In this document: piece by piece, positions 52,801 through 64,000 of the stretch
Layout of the letters: each line of letters opens with the position of its first letter
How positions within the stretch are numbered: position 1 is the first letter of the stretch
Source: Gorsachius magnificus
Taxonomy: Eukaryota; Chordata; Aves; Pelecaniformes; Ardeidae
DNA: 64,000 nucleotides
NCBI GenBank assembly: GCA_034008185.1
Contig: CM067081.1
Coordinates: 7,811,821-7,875,820, forward strand
Direction: 5' to 3'
The notes under the pieces: model-generated
What the model saw: only the letters and a program-made list of their open reading frames with translations
What the model was told of the DNA's origin: nothing
Database searches by the model: none
Made by a program: the position numbers and the translations under genes

Positions 52801-54637
52801 CTCAGAATATGGACAAAACAAAGAGAAGATAAAGAAAATTATGATGGCTCATATTGTAAAGGACAGTGTGTTATCACACACAATGCAAGCTAAATAAAAT
52901 AACAAGAATATCTAGGAGGGAGGGTATCAAGATATATGTTTTTCTGACTGTAGAAAGTGTCAGATCTATGGAGACAAAATAGCTGAAAAAAATCTAGATA
53001 TTTCCTGAACAGGAGAAAGGATTGTGAGGAGTGAGAGCAGAAAGTGGGGGAAGCCAGAAAAGAATCCCTTATTTGGATGAGATTTTGAAACTATGATTAA
53101 GCAGGTGAAGCATGTTAATGAAAGGAATCAAGGTACAGGGAGTGTATGAGTGACCTAATAGGAGTTGTGGAAGAAGATTATGTTAAAAGTTTAGTTGGAA
53201 AAGATGAGAAGGTAGGAAGCTAATCATGAATAACCCTTTGGATGAAGTGGGATTAGATAAAGTATGTTTAATTCAGTATGTGTGCATGCATCTGTATGTG
53301 AGAGAAAAAAGATAAGAAGAGATTTGGAGGTAGTATGAAGGAAGAAACAAGTCAAAAACATGAAAATAATGAAAATCAGAGGAAACAGTGGAGGCTGAGA
53401 CATGAGAAATTGTGATTAGTGCTAGGGGATGGTGGCACACAAGAGATACAGAAAACATGATTTTGTTCTGAACAAGATTTCAGAAATGAGGTAAGGTAGG
53501 ATAAAATTAGGGATTTGGGAATCAAACAGAGAAGAGTGATAGTGGTTAATTGCTAAATGGGTATTTTCTCCAAGAGAATGAAAACAGGAAAACCAAGGGT
53601 AACAGTGAGGTAGGAAGAAAGAGAGGAAAGGATGAGTGTGGTACACAAACAGTGAAGAAGGTGGCTGACTAGAAGTTAAGACTTGGAGAAGGATATAGGT
53701 GTCATTCCAGAAGAAAAGAATGAGCTAAAAAAGCACTCTTTGAACAGGGTACAAGCTGATCATGACTGTGCTGCAGATCTTTACAGGTGTTGGCCAAGAG
53801 CTGGATTTGGCTTCTTGGGGCTCTGCTTATTGTGTGTTGAGGGTGATATCTTCTGTAAAAGATGTACAATGACTGGTAGTCGAGTGCTCTGTAAGCGTCT
53901 GTGGAAGGATCCACAAATCAGTTGCACATATACTCTAGGACCTATTCCTAATAAAGTACAAATTTCTTTCAAAACCATATTCTTTCACTCTTCATTATTC
54001 ACACCAGAACAGTCGTATTATGACAAGAACTTGGGTAAAGAGGTTATGGTAAATTGTCATCCAAAGAGCTTAACGTATCATCCTTGTGTCCTAAGGGAAA
54101 TATGGGTGAAAAGAACGAAGTGGGCTTAGTTATGCACTGTGATTAAAAATAGATGTGGAGTATCTTGTATAAAACATCCATAAAATGCACTCACTCACTT
54201 AGATAAACAATAGTAGCATTAAAAACTTTCTGGCAGCCTCTTTAAAACAATTTGAAAACACAAAATCACTGTATTTGAAATCAAAGACCACAGGAGACTG
54301 TTTTCTGTATGATTATATGCAGTGAGAAAGGAAACTTTTAATGCTCTTTAAAAACAGTATCAAAAGGACATCAGCAGGTTTCTTGAAAACAATAAGGAAG
54401 CTTCGACAGTTAATGAAGAAATAACCTAAATCTGGAGATGGCAAATGGCTAAATAAAGATCGCTCTTTGGTCTTGCTGATAAACCAGAAATCATTAAAGG
54501 CTATTTAAAACCTATACTTGTTAAATTGCCCAAATGGCCTTGATGTTTCTGAAATGTAAAATGGACTGTCTTAATTATGCAGCAAATTGGAAATTTTTAA
54601 AGGACAAATATGTCCTAGCATTACTTCTGCAACAAGG

Positions 54638-54952
54638 TTATGGGGAAAATCTTTTTAGTAGGGCCAGCTGTGTCAGGACAAGGGGTAATGGTTTTAAACT
54701 AAAACAGGGTAGGTTTAGACTAGATATAAGGAAGAAATTCTTTACAATGAAAGTGGTGAAACACTGGAACAGGTTGCCCAGAGAGGTGGTGGAGGCCCCA
54801 TCCCTGGAAACATTCAAGGCCAGGTTGGATGGGGCTCTGAGCAACCTGATCTAGTTAGTGGTGTCCCTGCTCCCTGCAGGGGGGTTGGACTAGATGACCT
54901 CTAGGGGTCCCTTCCAACCCAAAACATTCTATGATTCTATGATTCTATGATT
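54638..54952 (+). mobile_element. CR1 LINE 3' fragment, sense
   Basis: Starts in the codons for [10 protein letters not shown] and stays open through [40 protein letters not shown] and the C-terminus [10 protein letters not shown]. The 3' UTR (ggactagatgacctctaggg, gtcccttccaacccaaaac) ends in three ATTCTATG units at 54926-54952. The open frame begins upstream in unique DNA at 54534 by chance. It is close in sequence to the antisense copy at 56938-57518 and to the one at 63246. Confidence 0.95.
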
Positions 54953-56937
54953 TTGGCAATCCTGATAATAAAAGTAGAAGCAGCATGCTTCATTCTTGAA
55001 GATGGATGAAAAACAGAATCCAATAAAAATTAATTTTAAAAAAGTCTACAGATGTTGTAATTTTTAGGCAAAACAATCTTCTTGAAAATAAAACTAAAAA
55101 AATAGCTCTAATGACATCAAATTTATTAGAAGAAATAGGTGCAGTGGTCTTGAAATATTACAGTTACAGAAATTGTCAGTGTTTTGATGTTTTTGCCACT
55201 ATCATAATGCAGTTCTTATAATTAAATTCATATGATGACATCTTTATTTTATTGAGTGGGTGGATGCAGTGGTAGATGTGTTGAAATGTAGCAAGAATTA
55301 AGCAAGGTTTATTTGTTTGAGTGTGAACAGGTCTATCACATCAAATAATTGCAAAAGTATAAAAAGAGTATCAAATCATTATTATTGTGAGAAAAACCTT
55401 ATCTATAAAAGTCTTAACAAATTGACAGAGCATGTGAAAATTAAAAGCCCAACAGAATGTTATTAAAGATTTTGGGAATCTAAAATAGTATGTAGAACAG
55501 ATTTTCATTAAGAGAGTACTTCAGCTGCTTAAGTCATCCTAAACAAGGATGCACTTATGTCTGCGCTAAACAAGAGAAACTTCCTGGAAAGTCAGAGTAA
55601 AATTCTTCATGTAAAGGAACAAACAAATCTGTCAGGTCCTTATTTTGGTGTTCTGCGTGCTGGCTTTATTTCAGGTTTTTCACAAAATAGTATATAAAAG
55701 GCTCTTTTTACCTGTTCCTTATTTCTCATTCTCCTGAAAGAAAGTGCCATCTGAAGATGACTAGTGCTTTCTTCTTAGAAAGATAAGTGAACTCTAGTAG
55801 TGATTAGAGCTCCACCAGGAAATCTCTCTTGAATGCTGGAATCTAGATAGTTACCATGCATTAAATCTCTTTCTTAAAGATGTTTTCTTGTCAAAACTTT
55901 GGGAGACTCCTCCAGTATAACAGGGGCAGCTGTAAATGAAAGGCAACTGGTACCTTGCTGTTGCAAGCAGTTGCTTTAAACATTGGGAATTGAGTTATGG
56001 TAACTTTTTCTAAAGGGGCTGTAAGTTCATCACACTCTGGATCATGAAAATGCGTAAGGTCAGGAGGCTGGGAAGCCTTCTTGCACAAGAAGCGTACTTC
56101 GGTGGTGCTGTTCCTGAACAACAGGGCATCAAAGGTCCTCCAAGTTATCTGAAGTTTTCATGCAGACCTGTTCCTCATGTAGCAGTCACGTATTTTGTCC
56201 TGGTCAACAGTATCTTTCTTGTTCTTCTGGAAATAAAGCATAATCCTAAATGAGACACATTTTGATTCCCAACTCTGTGCCTTGACGAAGAGATGTGGTT
56301 GATTGTGTCCTCCCATGGACTTTATCCTGTGTACATCTTACCCACTTCTGCCAGAATCCTCTGGGCCTGTGTCTGTCACAGGTGGTGCTGGGCACTCTTT
56401 CTCCAAAGAGTGTCAGTGGGACAATCAGAGAAGGAAGCCAGCAGCAATGTATCTTGGGTTTGAGGTTTTGGAAGAGGGCTGAGACTAAACTTTTCATTGT
56501 GGACATCCTAACTGGCTGGGCTTGTGGATATCATGCTGTGCATGTGCTGCCAGTTATAAGTCCAGACAAGCCCAAAATAGCAATCAGAAAAGCTGCTAAA
56601 CCAGAGATCTGGCCTTTCACTGGTGTATAATTATGAAAGACATATGGCATCCCTTAAGCAGAACTTTGTTACCAGTCTAGAATTAGGAGTAATGCAGAGA
56701 AAAGAGATTTAAGGCAAGTGCTCACCAAACTTTACACATCTTTTTTTAGACTCTGTTTGTGCTCAGTGAAAGGAAACCTCAGAGACACAATTCATCTCAC
56801 CTATCTGAGATTTCTAGCATAGGATGAAATGAAGTAAGACCCAGAGGTGCCCGTTCCTTTTCACTGAGTATAAAGAGAACTAGATGACTATCTCACATTT
56901 CAGCATAATAAATCTAAAAATTTAGTTGAGATTAAAG

Positions 56938-57518
56938 ATCATAGAATCATAGAATCATAGAATGTTTTGGGTTGGAAGGGACCCCTAGAGGTCATCTAGT
57001 CCAACCCCCCTGCAGGGAGCAGGGACACCACTAACTAGATCAGGTTGCTCAGAGCCCCATCCAACCTGGCCTTGAATGTTCCCAGGGATGGGGCCTCCAC
57101 CACCTCTCTGGGCAACCCCTTCCAGTGTTTCACCACCCTCGTTGTAAAGAATTTCCTCCTTATATCCAGTCTAAACCTACCCTGCTTCAGTTTAAAACCA
57201 TTACCCCTTGTCCTGTCACAGCTGGCCCTACTAAAAAGATTTTCCCCATCTTTCCTATAGGCCCCCTTTAGGTACTGAAAGGCCGTAATCAGGTCTCCCC
57301 GCAGCCTTCTCTTCTCCAGGCTGAACAAGCCCAACTCTCTCAGCCTGTCCTCATAGGAGAGGTGCTCCAGCCCTCAGATCATTTTAGTAGCCCTCCTCTG
57401 GACCCGCTCCAACAGTTCCATGTCCTTCTTGTGCTGAGGGCTCCAGAGATGGATGCAGTACTCTAGGTGAGGTCTCACCAGAGCAGAGTAGAGGGGCAGA
57501 ATCCCCTCCCTCGACCTT
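56938..57518 (-). mobile_element. CR1 LINE, 5'-truncated, antisense
   Basis: Three units of the tail lie at 56938-56962 and the 5' break is at about 57518. The minus strand reads [39 protein letters not shown], then a stop (the codon for R before GLEHLS is TGA-like), then [59 protein letters not shown] and [10 protein letters not shown]. It lies 2 kb from, and opposite to, the sense copy at 54638-54952. Confidence 0.95.
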
Positions 57519-59365
57519 ATGTTGTCAACCTGAATGATGTGAAAGAATATTCCCAAATCGACTTGGAAATGCTGATGATTTCTTTGGCTGTGGGTGAGAA
57601 GAGAAAACCATATGAAAAGGTTTGGACTTTTCCATTGCTATTTAAAATCATACAGGCCATAGTAAATTCTGCTGTGTGTTCTTGCTGCAATCTGATATAA
57701 AAGCAGAATTCAGAAAACTCATGTAAAGGGAGGTATAGCAACAGGTTCCCACTACTTGCAAGAAATGGATGTTGGGTGTTCAGACAGCTTGTTTAGGTGC
57801 TTTGGCAGGACAGAGACTGTCAAATTAAAATAGACAAAAACAGAGGGTATGTCCGTATGCTGCTAAATGAGAGGACCAACAAGCCAGTTCCAGCACCAGA
57901 GCCGTGATTCTCCTCCTGCTTAACCGTTGGCTCGCTCCTTGGCTATTTGTTTCCAACAGGCTCCAGACAGAAACAGCCTTAAGCACTGAGACTTGGCTGA
58001 AAGCTGACTCCAATTTAGCAGTGTAGGTGCAGCCAGAGAGTCTAAATATGAAATACAATGGTGCTAGCAATGAATGGTACTGCATACTTCATCCTTCCAC
58101 CTGCCTCAGGTAGGTGCAATATCTTATCAGATCCTTTACAAAATAGCTGCATTGGTCTTCTGAGCAACCAGCAAGAAAAACAGGGCAGTGAACTGCATAT
58201 ATAGATATATATGCTTAAATAACAAAAGGAATTGGATCAAGACCATCTTTTTAATTCATATCATCCCTGCTGCTATGGAACCTGCTATGGAACCTGCTAA
58301 TGGATCTCTGCTGCAATTAATGGCGATTTGAGCTGAGGACCTTTTTGGAATTGTGGGTGTGGATGATAAAAGGAGCCCCTCACGTGATCATAATCAAGAT
58401 ATTGTTTGTGTGCAAATACAAATTGAGTATTCAGCCTGTGTTTTCTCCTTTCATCTTTATACAGAGGTTGCTCACTTCTCCTGTCCCTCTTTTTCCCACT
58501 TTGCTGCACTAACAAGTTTTTAATGCAAAGGAAAAGTGATTATAAGCAGTGAAGCAAAGACAGCTTTATAGAGCAAGACTGAGGAACTGAAGACATAGAT
58601 CAGAGCTATCCACCAACCTAAGATAAAAGAGAAGTTCATGAAAGCAGAGACATATAGATAGCTTTGATTTCATTACCATTAGACAAGAAAGGACAAAAAA
58701 TGGAATAGCTATAAGGCTGTTCCTACCTAGTAAGTTGCCTATATTAATAAGAGTCTATGGAGAAAGCATTAAAGTGATAACATAGAACAGGAAAATATCC
58801 TACAGTAAGATTTTTGTTCATATATGAGTTTAGTGTAGTGTAATGTGATTACCTGATTGTAATAATGTAAAATATATAAATGTTATGTGTGTATTAAATG
58901 TTGTATTCATTGATGCTGTGTTTTCGTTGAATTGTTAAGTGTGGGTTATTTGTTTGGACTTTTCTCCCTCTCCCTCTTTTCTTTTGAATGCAGGTTCTGG
59001 GGGTTGTATTACTATAACTGATTTAATGGTTTATCAGATCTTGAATTGCAGACAAATTAAATAGCTGGTGGCTTTTATAGGAAGCTTTTGTTTGGTAGAT
59101 ACATGTACCTAGTTATAATATTCACAAGAGAAGTACCTAATTACATTTTGAAAGGTGCTTGACTAGATAAAGAATGATTTGTGTACGGTGTTTTCTGATT
59201 GCAGTTAGAAAGCTAATATACAAAATTAGCAACTGGGACTGGGGGCGAGTAATAAATGTTCTTGTTCTGAGAAATAACAAATTTGTTCCTCCAAGATTAG
59301 GTCAATCCTGATGCTTCACTTAAGTTTTGCACTTACAAAATACTTTTTTACTCATTACGTATAAA

Positions 59366-59436
59366 TTAAGTATAAATAAAAATAAAATTATAGATTAAGT
59401 ATAAATAAAAATAAAAAAATAAGTATAAATAAAGTT
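59366..59436. repeat. AT-rich minisatellite, 29-bp period
   Basis: The unit ttaagtataaataaaaataa starts at 59366 and again at 59395, a 29-bp period. A third, shorter copy (aagtataaataaa) starts at 59421. Confidence 0.85.
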
Positions 59437-60467
59437 ATTTTCCAGGAAATATCCTATCATCACAACAACTGAAATGGCATAATTCATGGGCAATATCTAT
59501 TATTTTTGATTAATCAGTATTTTCTGGCCAAATCAAAAAAATGCTGAGTAGCCATAGCTAAGGAATGCTTTGAAATTCATATGAGATTTGAATAATAGAA
59601 GTATTTTGATTACTCTGCAGTTTACTTACAATACAGTCAGCTTTTGCAGCTTTCTCAGATGCGGTACTCTACCCATTTAGAAATGAAGAAACTAAGAAAG
59701 GGATGTTAAGTGAGTTGCCTAGAGGGACAGAAAAAATCCATGTCAGACTGGAACAAGGTTTCAGAATGCTGCTTAAATCAGTGTCATGTCTTCAGCTGAT
59801 AGATTTCTTGTCCAGTGCAATCCATTTTGGTGCTCTACATTTTGTAGCTTAATTTATTTTGACACTGAAACTCGGCGTAAGAATTGCATTAACATTCTGT
59901 GCCTTTTTGCCATTCAGCTGTCTCTTGCAAAGGTCCTCTGTCATGTTCTTGCCCTAGGTTAATATAGTAAACAAGATGTATTTCAGTATATGTATCAGTC
60001 AGTGATTTTTACATAAGTACTATGAATTTTCTGCCTGCTTGTGTATTGCAAAGTAAATTGGAGCTCGTAAGGCAATGAATAATTAATCTTTCTTCCATTT
60101 GTGAGGGTAATTTTTAGAAACAAGTCTTCTATTTTTGACATGAAACTATTACCTTGATAACTATTTAAACATGTGCACAAAGTCCATGAACCCACTATAT
60201 CAAATGTCAGTCATATTATGTAAGTGACTTAGTCATCCATTATTTCAGTATTTTACATACCGAACTATTACTCTTTTCAAGGTTATAGACTTGATTACCT
60301 GCCATTCAAGGCAAAGGGGAGCTAAGTACTCTGTGATGTGGATAGCCTCACCTATGTGTTGGAAAATGTACTTCAGTAAACTGAACATTCTGGAATCTCT
60401 GTACAGTATCCCTACCAAATTACCTTCCATGTGCATTTAAGTAAATTTCTGATTTTATTTTCTTTAG

Positions 60468-60518
60468 GTCAATGGAACAGAAATTGAATACGAATTTGAA
60501 GAAATTACTTTGGAGAGG
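60468..60518 (+). CDS. DLG2: DLG2 internal exon, 17 codons, start of PDZ1
   Basis: Reads VNGTEIEYEFEEITLER in frame 0. This is the start of PDZ1 of DLG2: the stretch FEEITLER forms the first beta strand, and the next residues in the family (GNSGLGFSIAGG, containing the GLGF carboxylate-binding loop) must come from an exon beyond this window. The EIEYEFEEITLE wording fits DLG2 rather than DLG1 (DADYEYEEITLE) or DLG4 (EGEMEYEEITLE). The acceptor is a T-rich tract ending TAG at 60465-60467 and the donor is a consensus GTAAGT at 60519-60524. The exon is 51 nt with phase 0 at both ends. Together with the 54-nt exon 22.5 kb upstream it forms a pair of very small frame-neutral exons between the alternative N-termini and the PDZ core. 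Confidence 0.97.
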
Positions 60519-63500
60519 GTAAGTATAATTAATTCTTCTCTTATAGGAAAAAATATAATCCATACTAAAAAGAATGCCGTTACTTATGAAATTAAAAGTG
60601 GTTAAGAAGAATATTATTTCTGTTTTGAATAAAGATGTCTACTCTTTAATCTAAAACATTAAATGAAAATGTGAGTGATACAACAGGATAAGCCTTTCAT
60701 GTTTTTAAGAATTTTCAAGCGTAGCTACTTGCAGACCAGTATCCAGAATGCTTTTGTTCCCCGTAATTATGTCAGTGCTTGACTACACTTTTGTTTATTG
60801 GGCAGAGCCCGTGTGACTTGGTAACTCCCTCTTAGCTTATGAACTGGAACTGTGGAACCTTTTCTCTTTTAACCTCCTTGATTTCCTTGTGCGTGTCCAT
60901 GATAATAGAAGACATGTAGTCTTATGCTATAAAACAAAAATTGCAAAAGTGTTTTGAATCTTCAAGTGACTATATAAAAGCCGCAGACCATATCCATGTG
61001 TAAAGGATGTGTTTATGCAAGTCTGAGTTGCATGAGCTATAGTCAGGGCTGGCAGTGGAGCCTTTGCTGGTAGTGTGGTTTAAAACTAGCACAAAAAAAA
61101 GGGTGAGATTTAAAATTCGTGCTGCATCATACCATCCTGGATTTGGTGGGGTTTCCTTGCCTTTTGGTTACGTAACTGTTTTCTTTTGGCTGTGGACTTT
61201 CCTTGCTACAAGATCAAGACCAGATGGGCCACATATTTTGTGAGAAAGAAAGTCAAAGCTTTGTCATGTGTTATAGTCCTTACAAAGATTGCTAATGGAT
61301 GCGAGATTGTCATGGCTGCATTCCTTCAACATTCTTCCAACATTCTAGTAATATAAAGTTTTATCATCTTGAAGTAAACACAGTTAGGCTTCTTTCTACA
61401 TAAAATGTTTGAATGCAAGGCCGGATTTACCAAGATATGACTGATGCCATATGAACAAATGCCTCTAAGGTAGCAAACTACCATTAAATTAGGTACTTAG
61501 ATTATACAATTCATTGCGCTTTCTCTCCATGTTATATTTTTAATTGTCCAGGATAATGAATTTCATAACCATTCAACTTAAAGGGGTACAAGTTTATGTT
61601 CTCATTGATTTGCTCTCTCAGGCAATTTATGAAAGAGCAATATATCTTTTTACCATAGCCATCATCATAACAGATAACATATAAGGTTATAGGCACTTTT
61701 TATCTACTGTCTCTCAAGTTATTTGCGCATCACTGGTTATTCATTGGACTAGAGTTTCCAAAGGTCACTGAACAGAACACATGCCTCCTGGGTGATATGT
61801 TGAAAACCACTTTATTTTTTAATAGATGTGTAAGTTATCAGTGTACACACTGCAGAGCGAAGGTGATTTGCATCCCCTGTACCTGTCTGATGCAGATAAT
61901 TAGTTATTCATAATACAGTACCACATAATATCAGTTAAAGACTGATCAACAATAGCAAAAAAAGCTACATATTCTAATGGAGCATATTTCAGTTGTTTTC
62001 TGGGTGCTGCTGAATCTGTGGCTGCTGATTATTACTGCTTGAAATGTTCTGTCACATGTATCAGTGTTTCGTCTCAAAGGCTGGGTACCGTGTCTGCTGG
62101 TTTTTGTGTGAGATATAAAACACAAGTGATTGCCTTTAAATAGCTGTCATTTAAGTTAGACTAAAAGCATTTTCAGAAGACAGACATTCTCCATGTTGAT
62201 TACCCATTTTCTTCCACAAAACTGCTTTTAGAAATTAGATGGAAAATAATCTCTCTGTATTTAATGGCAAAGCTGCAAAACGTATTAAGGTTGCTGCTGT
62301 TGAGAGATAAAAATGTAGTTTGCCCATATCAAACAGCTGGTAATAAACTTTCCATTTTAAGTCCAGTTAACCAGGTTACAGGATTCTGCATCCCCAAAAC
62401 CATCAGATATTTTCTTCATGACGTTTATCCACATTTTGAAATAGTCAATATACTTTAAAGGATTTTACAACATAAAAGATAAATTGATTGAAGGTGTATT
62501 AGGGCTTTTGCACTCTATTTTGGTTTTTTTTAATAGGGGAAGGGAAGGTGGTAAAGGATTGATTACTTCAGACCATCTCCCAGTCTCTATAGACTTGGTA
62601 AGGGCAGCATTAATTTAATTGTAGGAGGTCACCTTCATCCATAGATGTATTCCTGAAGAGAGTTACTGGCTTAGGTATGATCCTTGCCCCAGGATGAGGG
62701 GATGGCTCCATCCCTTGGGGTAACATAGGACCACTGTGTGCATGTTGGAAGAATGCATCCCATGTTGAGCTGGGGAGGAGATCAACAGGGTCTCAAAAAT
62801 GCCTAAAGGAAACCCTGCTAAGGGAATGGGGGGATGGACAGTGCAGAGCTTGCTGAGCATCACTGAGCTGCTTGAGCCCCAGCTGGCATACAACAAAATG
62901 ACTGCAAGGATACAGTGGGCTTGTGTAGAAAGCTTTGTTATTTTTGCTCCTTGACATAATGTTGTTCAGTTTTTTCTATTTAAAATGTTGGGTCTTAGTT
63001 TACAGTTTAACAAGACTTGGGGTTTTGAGCTTAAAAGGCTTCAGTAAGAGCTCACAAAGATGATGAATTAAAGGCAGATCCACCTTAAAGTTGTGATCAA
63101 TGCTGTTCCAGGAGTTAAGGAAGTTGTAAGTACCCTTCTGCCAGTCCCCTCCTTAGTTACATGGTCTTATCTTTTTACTCTTCTTCAGTTGTGCCAGCCA
63201 CTTATCACCAATCCATGAGCCCAAGACAATCACTGTTAAATAAGTGATAGAATCATAGAATCATAGAATGTTTTGGGTTGGAAGGGACCCCTAGAGGTCA
63301 TCTAGTCCAACCCCCCTGCAGGGAGCAGGGACATCTTCAAATCGACAAGGTTGCTCAGAGCCCCGTCCAACCTGGCCTTGAATGTTCCCAGGGCTGGGGC
63401 CTCCACCACCTCTCTGGGCAACCTGTTCCAGTGTTTCACCACCCTCGTTGTAAAGAATTTCCTCCTTGTATCTAGTCTAAACCTACCCTGTTTTAGTTTA

Positions 63501-64000
63501 AAATCATTACCCCTTGTCCTGTCACAGCTGGCCCTACTAAAAAGATTCTCCCCATCTTTCCCATAGGCCCCCTTTAGGTACTGAAAGGCCGCAATCAGGT
63601 CTGCAATCAGGTCTCCCCGCAGCCTTCTCTTCTCCAGGCTGAACAAGCCCAACTCCCTCAGCCTGTCCTCATAGGAGAGGGGCTCCAGCCCTCGGATCAT
63701 TTTAGTAGCCCTCCTCTGGACCCGCTCCAACAGTTCCATGTCCTTCTTGTGCTGAGGGCTCCAGAGATGGATGCAGTACTCTAGGTGAGGTCTCACCAGA
63801 GCAGAGTAGAGGGGCAGAATCACCTCCCTTGACCTGCTGGCCACGCTTCTCCTGATGCAGCCCAGGGTACGGTTGGCCTTCTGGGCTGCCAGCGCACATT
63901 GCCGGCTCACGTCCAGCTTTTCATCCACCAGCACCCCCAAGTCCCTCTCAGCAGGGCTGCTCTCCATCCTTTCTTCCCCCAGCCTGTACTGATACTGGGG
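60519..64000 (+). other. DLG2: Start of the next DLG2 intron
   Basis: Begins with the consensus donor GTAAGT at 60519 and runs past the end of the window. From 60519 to about 63245 it is AT-rich with nothing recognisable. From 63246 to the end it is an antisense CR1. The following PDZ1 exon, expected to begin with the codons for GNSGLGF, is not present. Confidence 0.85.
63246..64000 (-). mobile_element. CR1 LINE, antisense, long copy running off the window
   Basis: The best-preserved CR1 here. An uninterrupted minus-strand frame of about 220 codons (63302-63967) covers the end of ORF2: [115 protein letters not shown] and [10 protein letters not shown] 12-base direct duplication near 63590-63615 adds four residues ([10 protein letters not shown]). 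The last bases to 64000 are still CR1, so the catalytic part may lie beyond the window. The 3' tail is at 63246-63270. Confidence 0.96.

Larger units (their letters stand above)
37919..60467 (+). other. DLG2: DLG2 intron, 22.5 kb, between the 54-nt and 51-nt exons
   Basis: Bounded by GTAAGT at 37919 and TTTAG at 60463-60467. It contains a rearranged avian LTR (39605-40383), an unclassified LTR-like island (48440-49785), CR1 copies at 54638-54952 (+) and 56938-57518 (-), and simple repeats at 42730-42809, 48816-48850 and 59366-59436. The remaining stretches (37925-39604, 40384-48439, 49859-54637, 54953-56937, 57519-60467) are AT-rich with no gene I can recognise. A small GC-richer patch near 42945-43175 has no identifiable origin. 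Confidence 0.85.

Noticed and set aside
53683..54129. 148-codon open frame on the + strand
   Set aside because: No recognisable family or domain, no splice or promoter context, and composition like its surroundings. Probably open by chance.
37919..60467. Search for further alternative DLG2 first exons between the two small exons
   Set aside because: I looked by eye for ATG-initiated stretches joined to a phase-0 donor and found nothing convincing; a spliced-read search would be needed to exclude one.
1..64000. CRISPR arrays, bacterial operons, tRNA or rRNA genes
   Set aside because: None seen; the repeats present are avian LINE, LTR and simple repeats in an intron.

Overview
This is vertebrate nuclear DNA, almost certainly from a bird. 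It is AT-rich and intron-like. It is littered with 5'-truncated CR1 LINEs ending in the (ATTCTATG)n tail and carries LTRs of well-known avian endogenous retrovirus families. There are no bacterial-style genes; most open frames are chance frames or CR1 remnants.

The window lies inside one gene, DLG2 (PSD-93/chapsyn-110, a synaptic MAGUK scaffold), transcribed on the + strand. Three coding exons are recognisable. (1) 4327-4644 is a 106-codon alternative first exon in a GC/CpG-rich patch, matching the N-terminus of the short DLG2 isoform that lacks both the palmitoylated and the L27 N-termini. (2) 37865-37918 is an 18-codon exon. (3) 60468-60518 is a 17-codon exon that starts the first PDZ domain. 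All junctions are phase 0 with good GT/AG sites, so the three exons read through in frame across introns of 33.2 kb and 22.5 kb. The next PDZ1 exon is beyond the window.

Layout: 1-3900 intron of the longer DLG2 transcripts; 3900-4644 putative internal promoter and first exon; 4645-37864 intron with five CR1 copies (two subfamilies), one old degraded CR1 (34500-35660) and two avian LTR fragments (18785-19480, 25493-26086); 37919-60467 intron with a rearranged LTR (39605-40383), an unclassified LTR-like GC-rich island (48440-49785) and two CR1 copies; 60519-64000 intron ending in a long antisense CR1 that runs off the window.

I found no new biological system. The most valuable item is the alternative first exon and its GC-rich promoter region. 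Secondary items are an unassigned short coding-like stretch at 7761-7904, a possible cryptic terminal exon at 44846-45016, an LTR with an internal 197-bp duplication, and oppositely oriented CR1 copies flanking the PDZ1 exon. Identifications rest on reading and memory of the families; no alignment was run.
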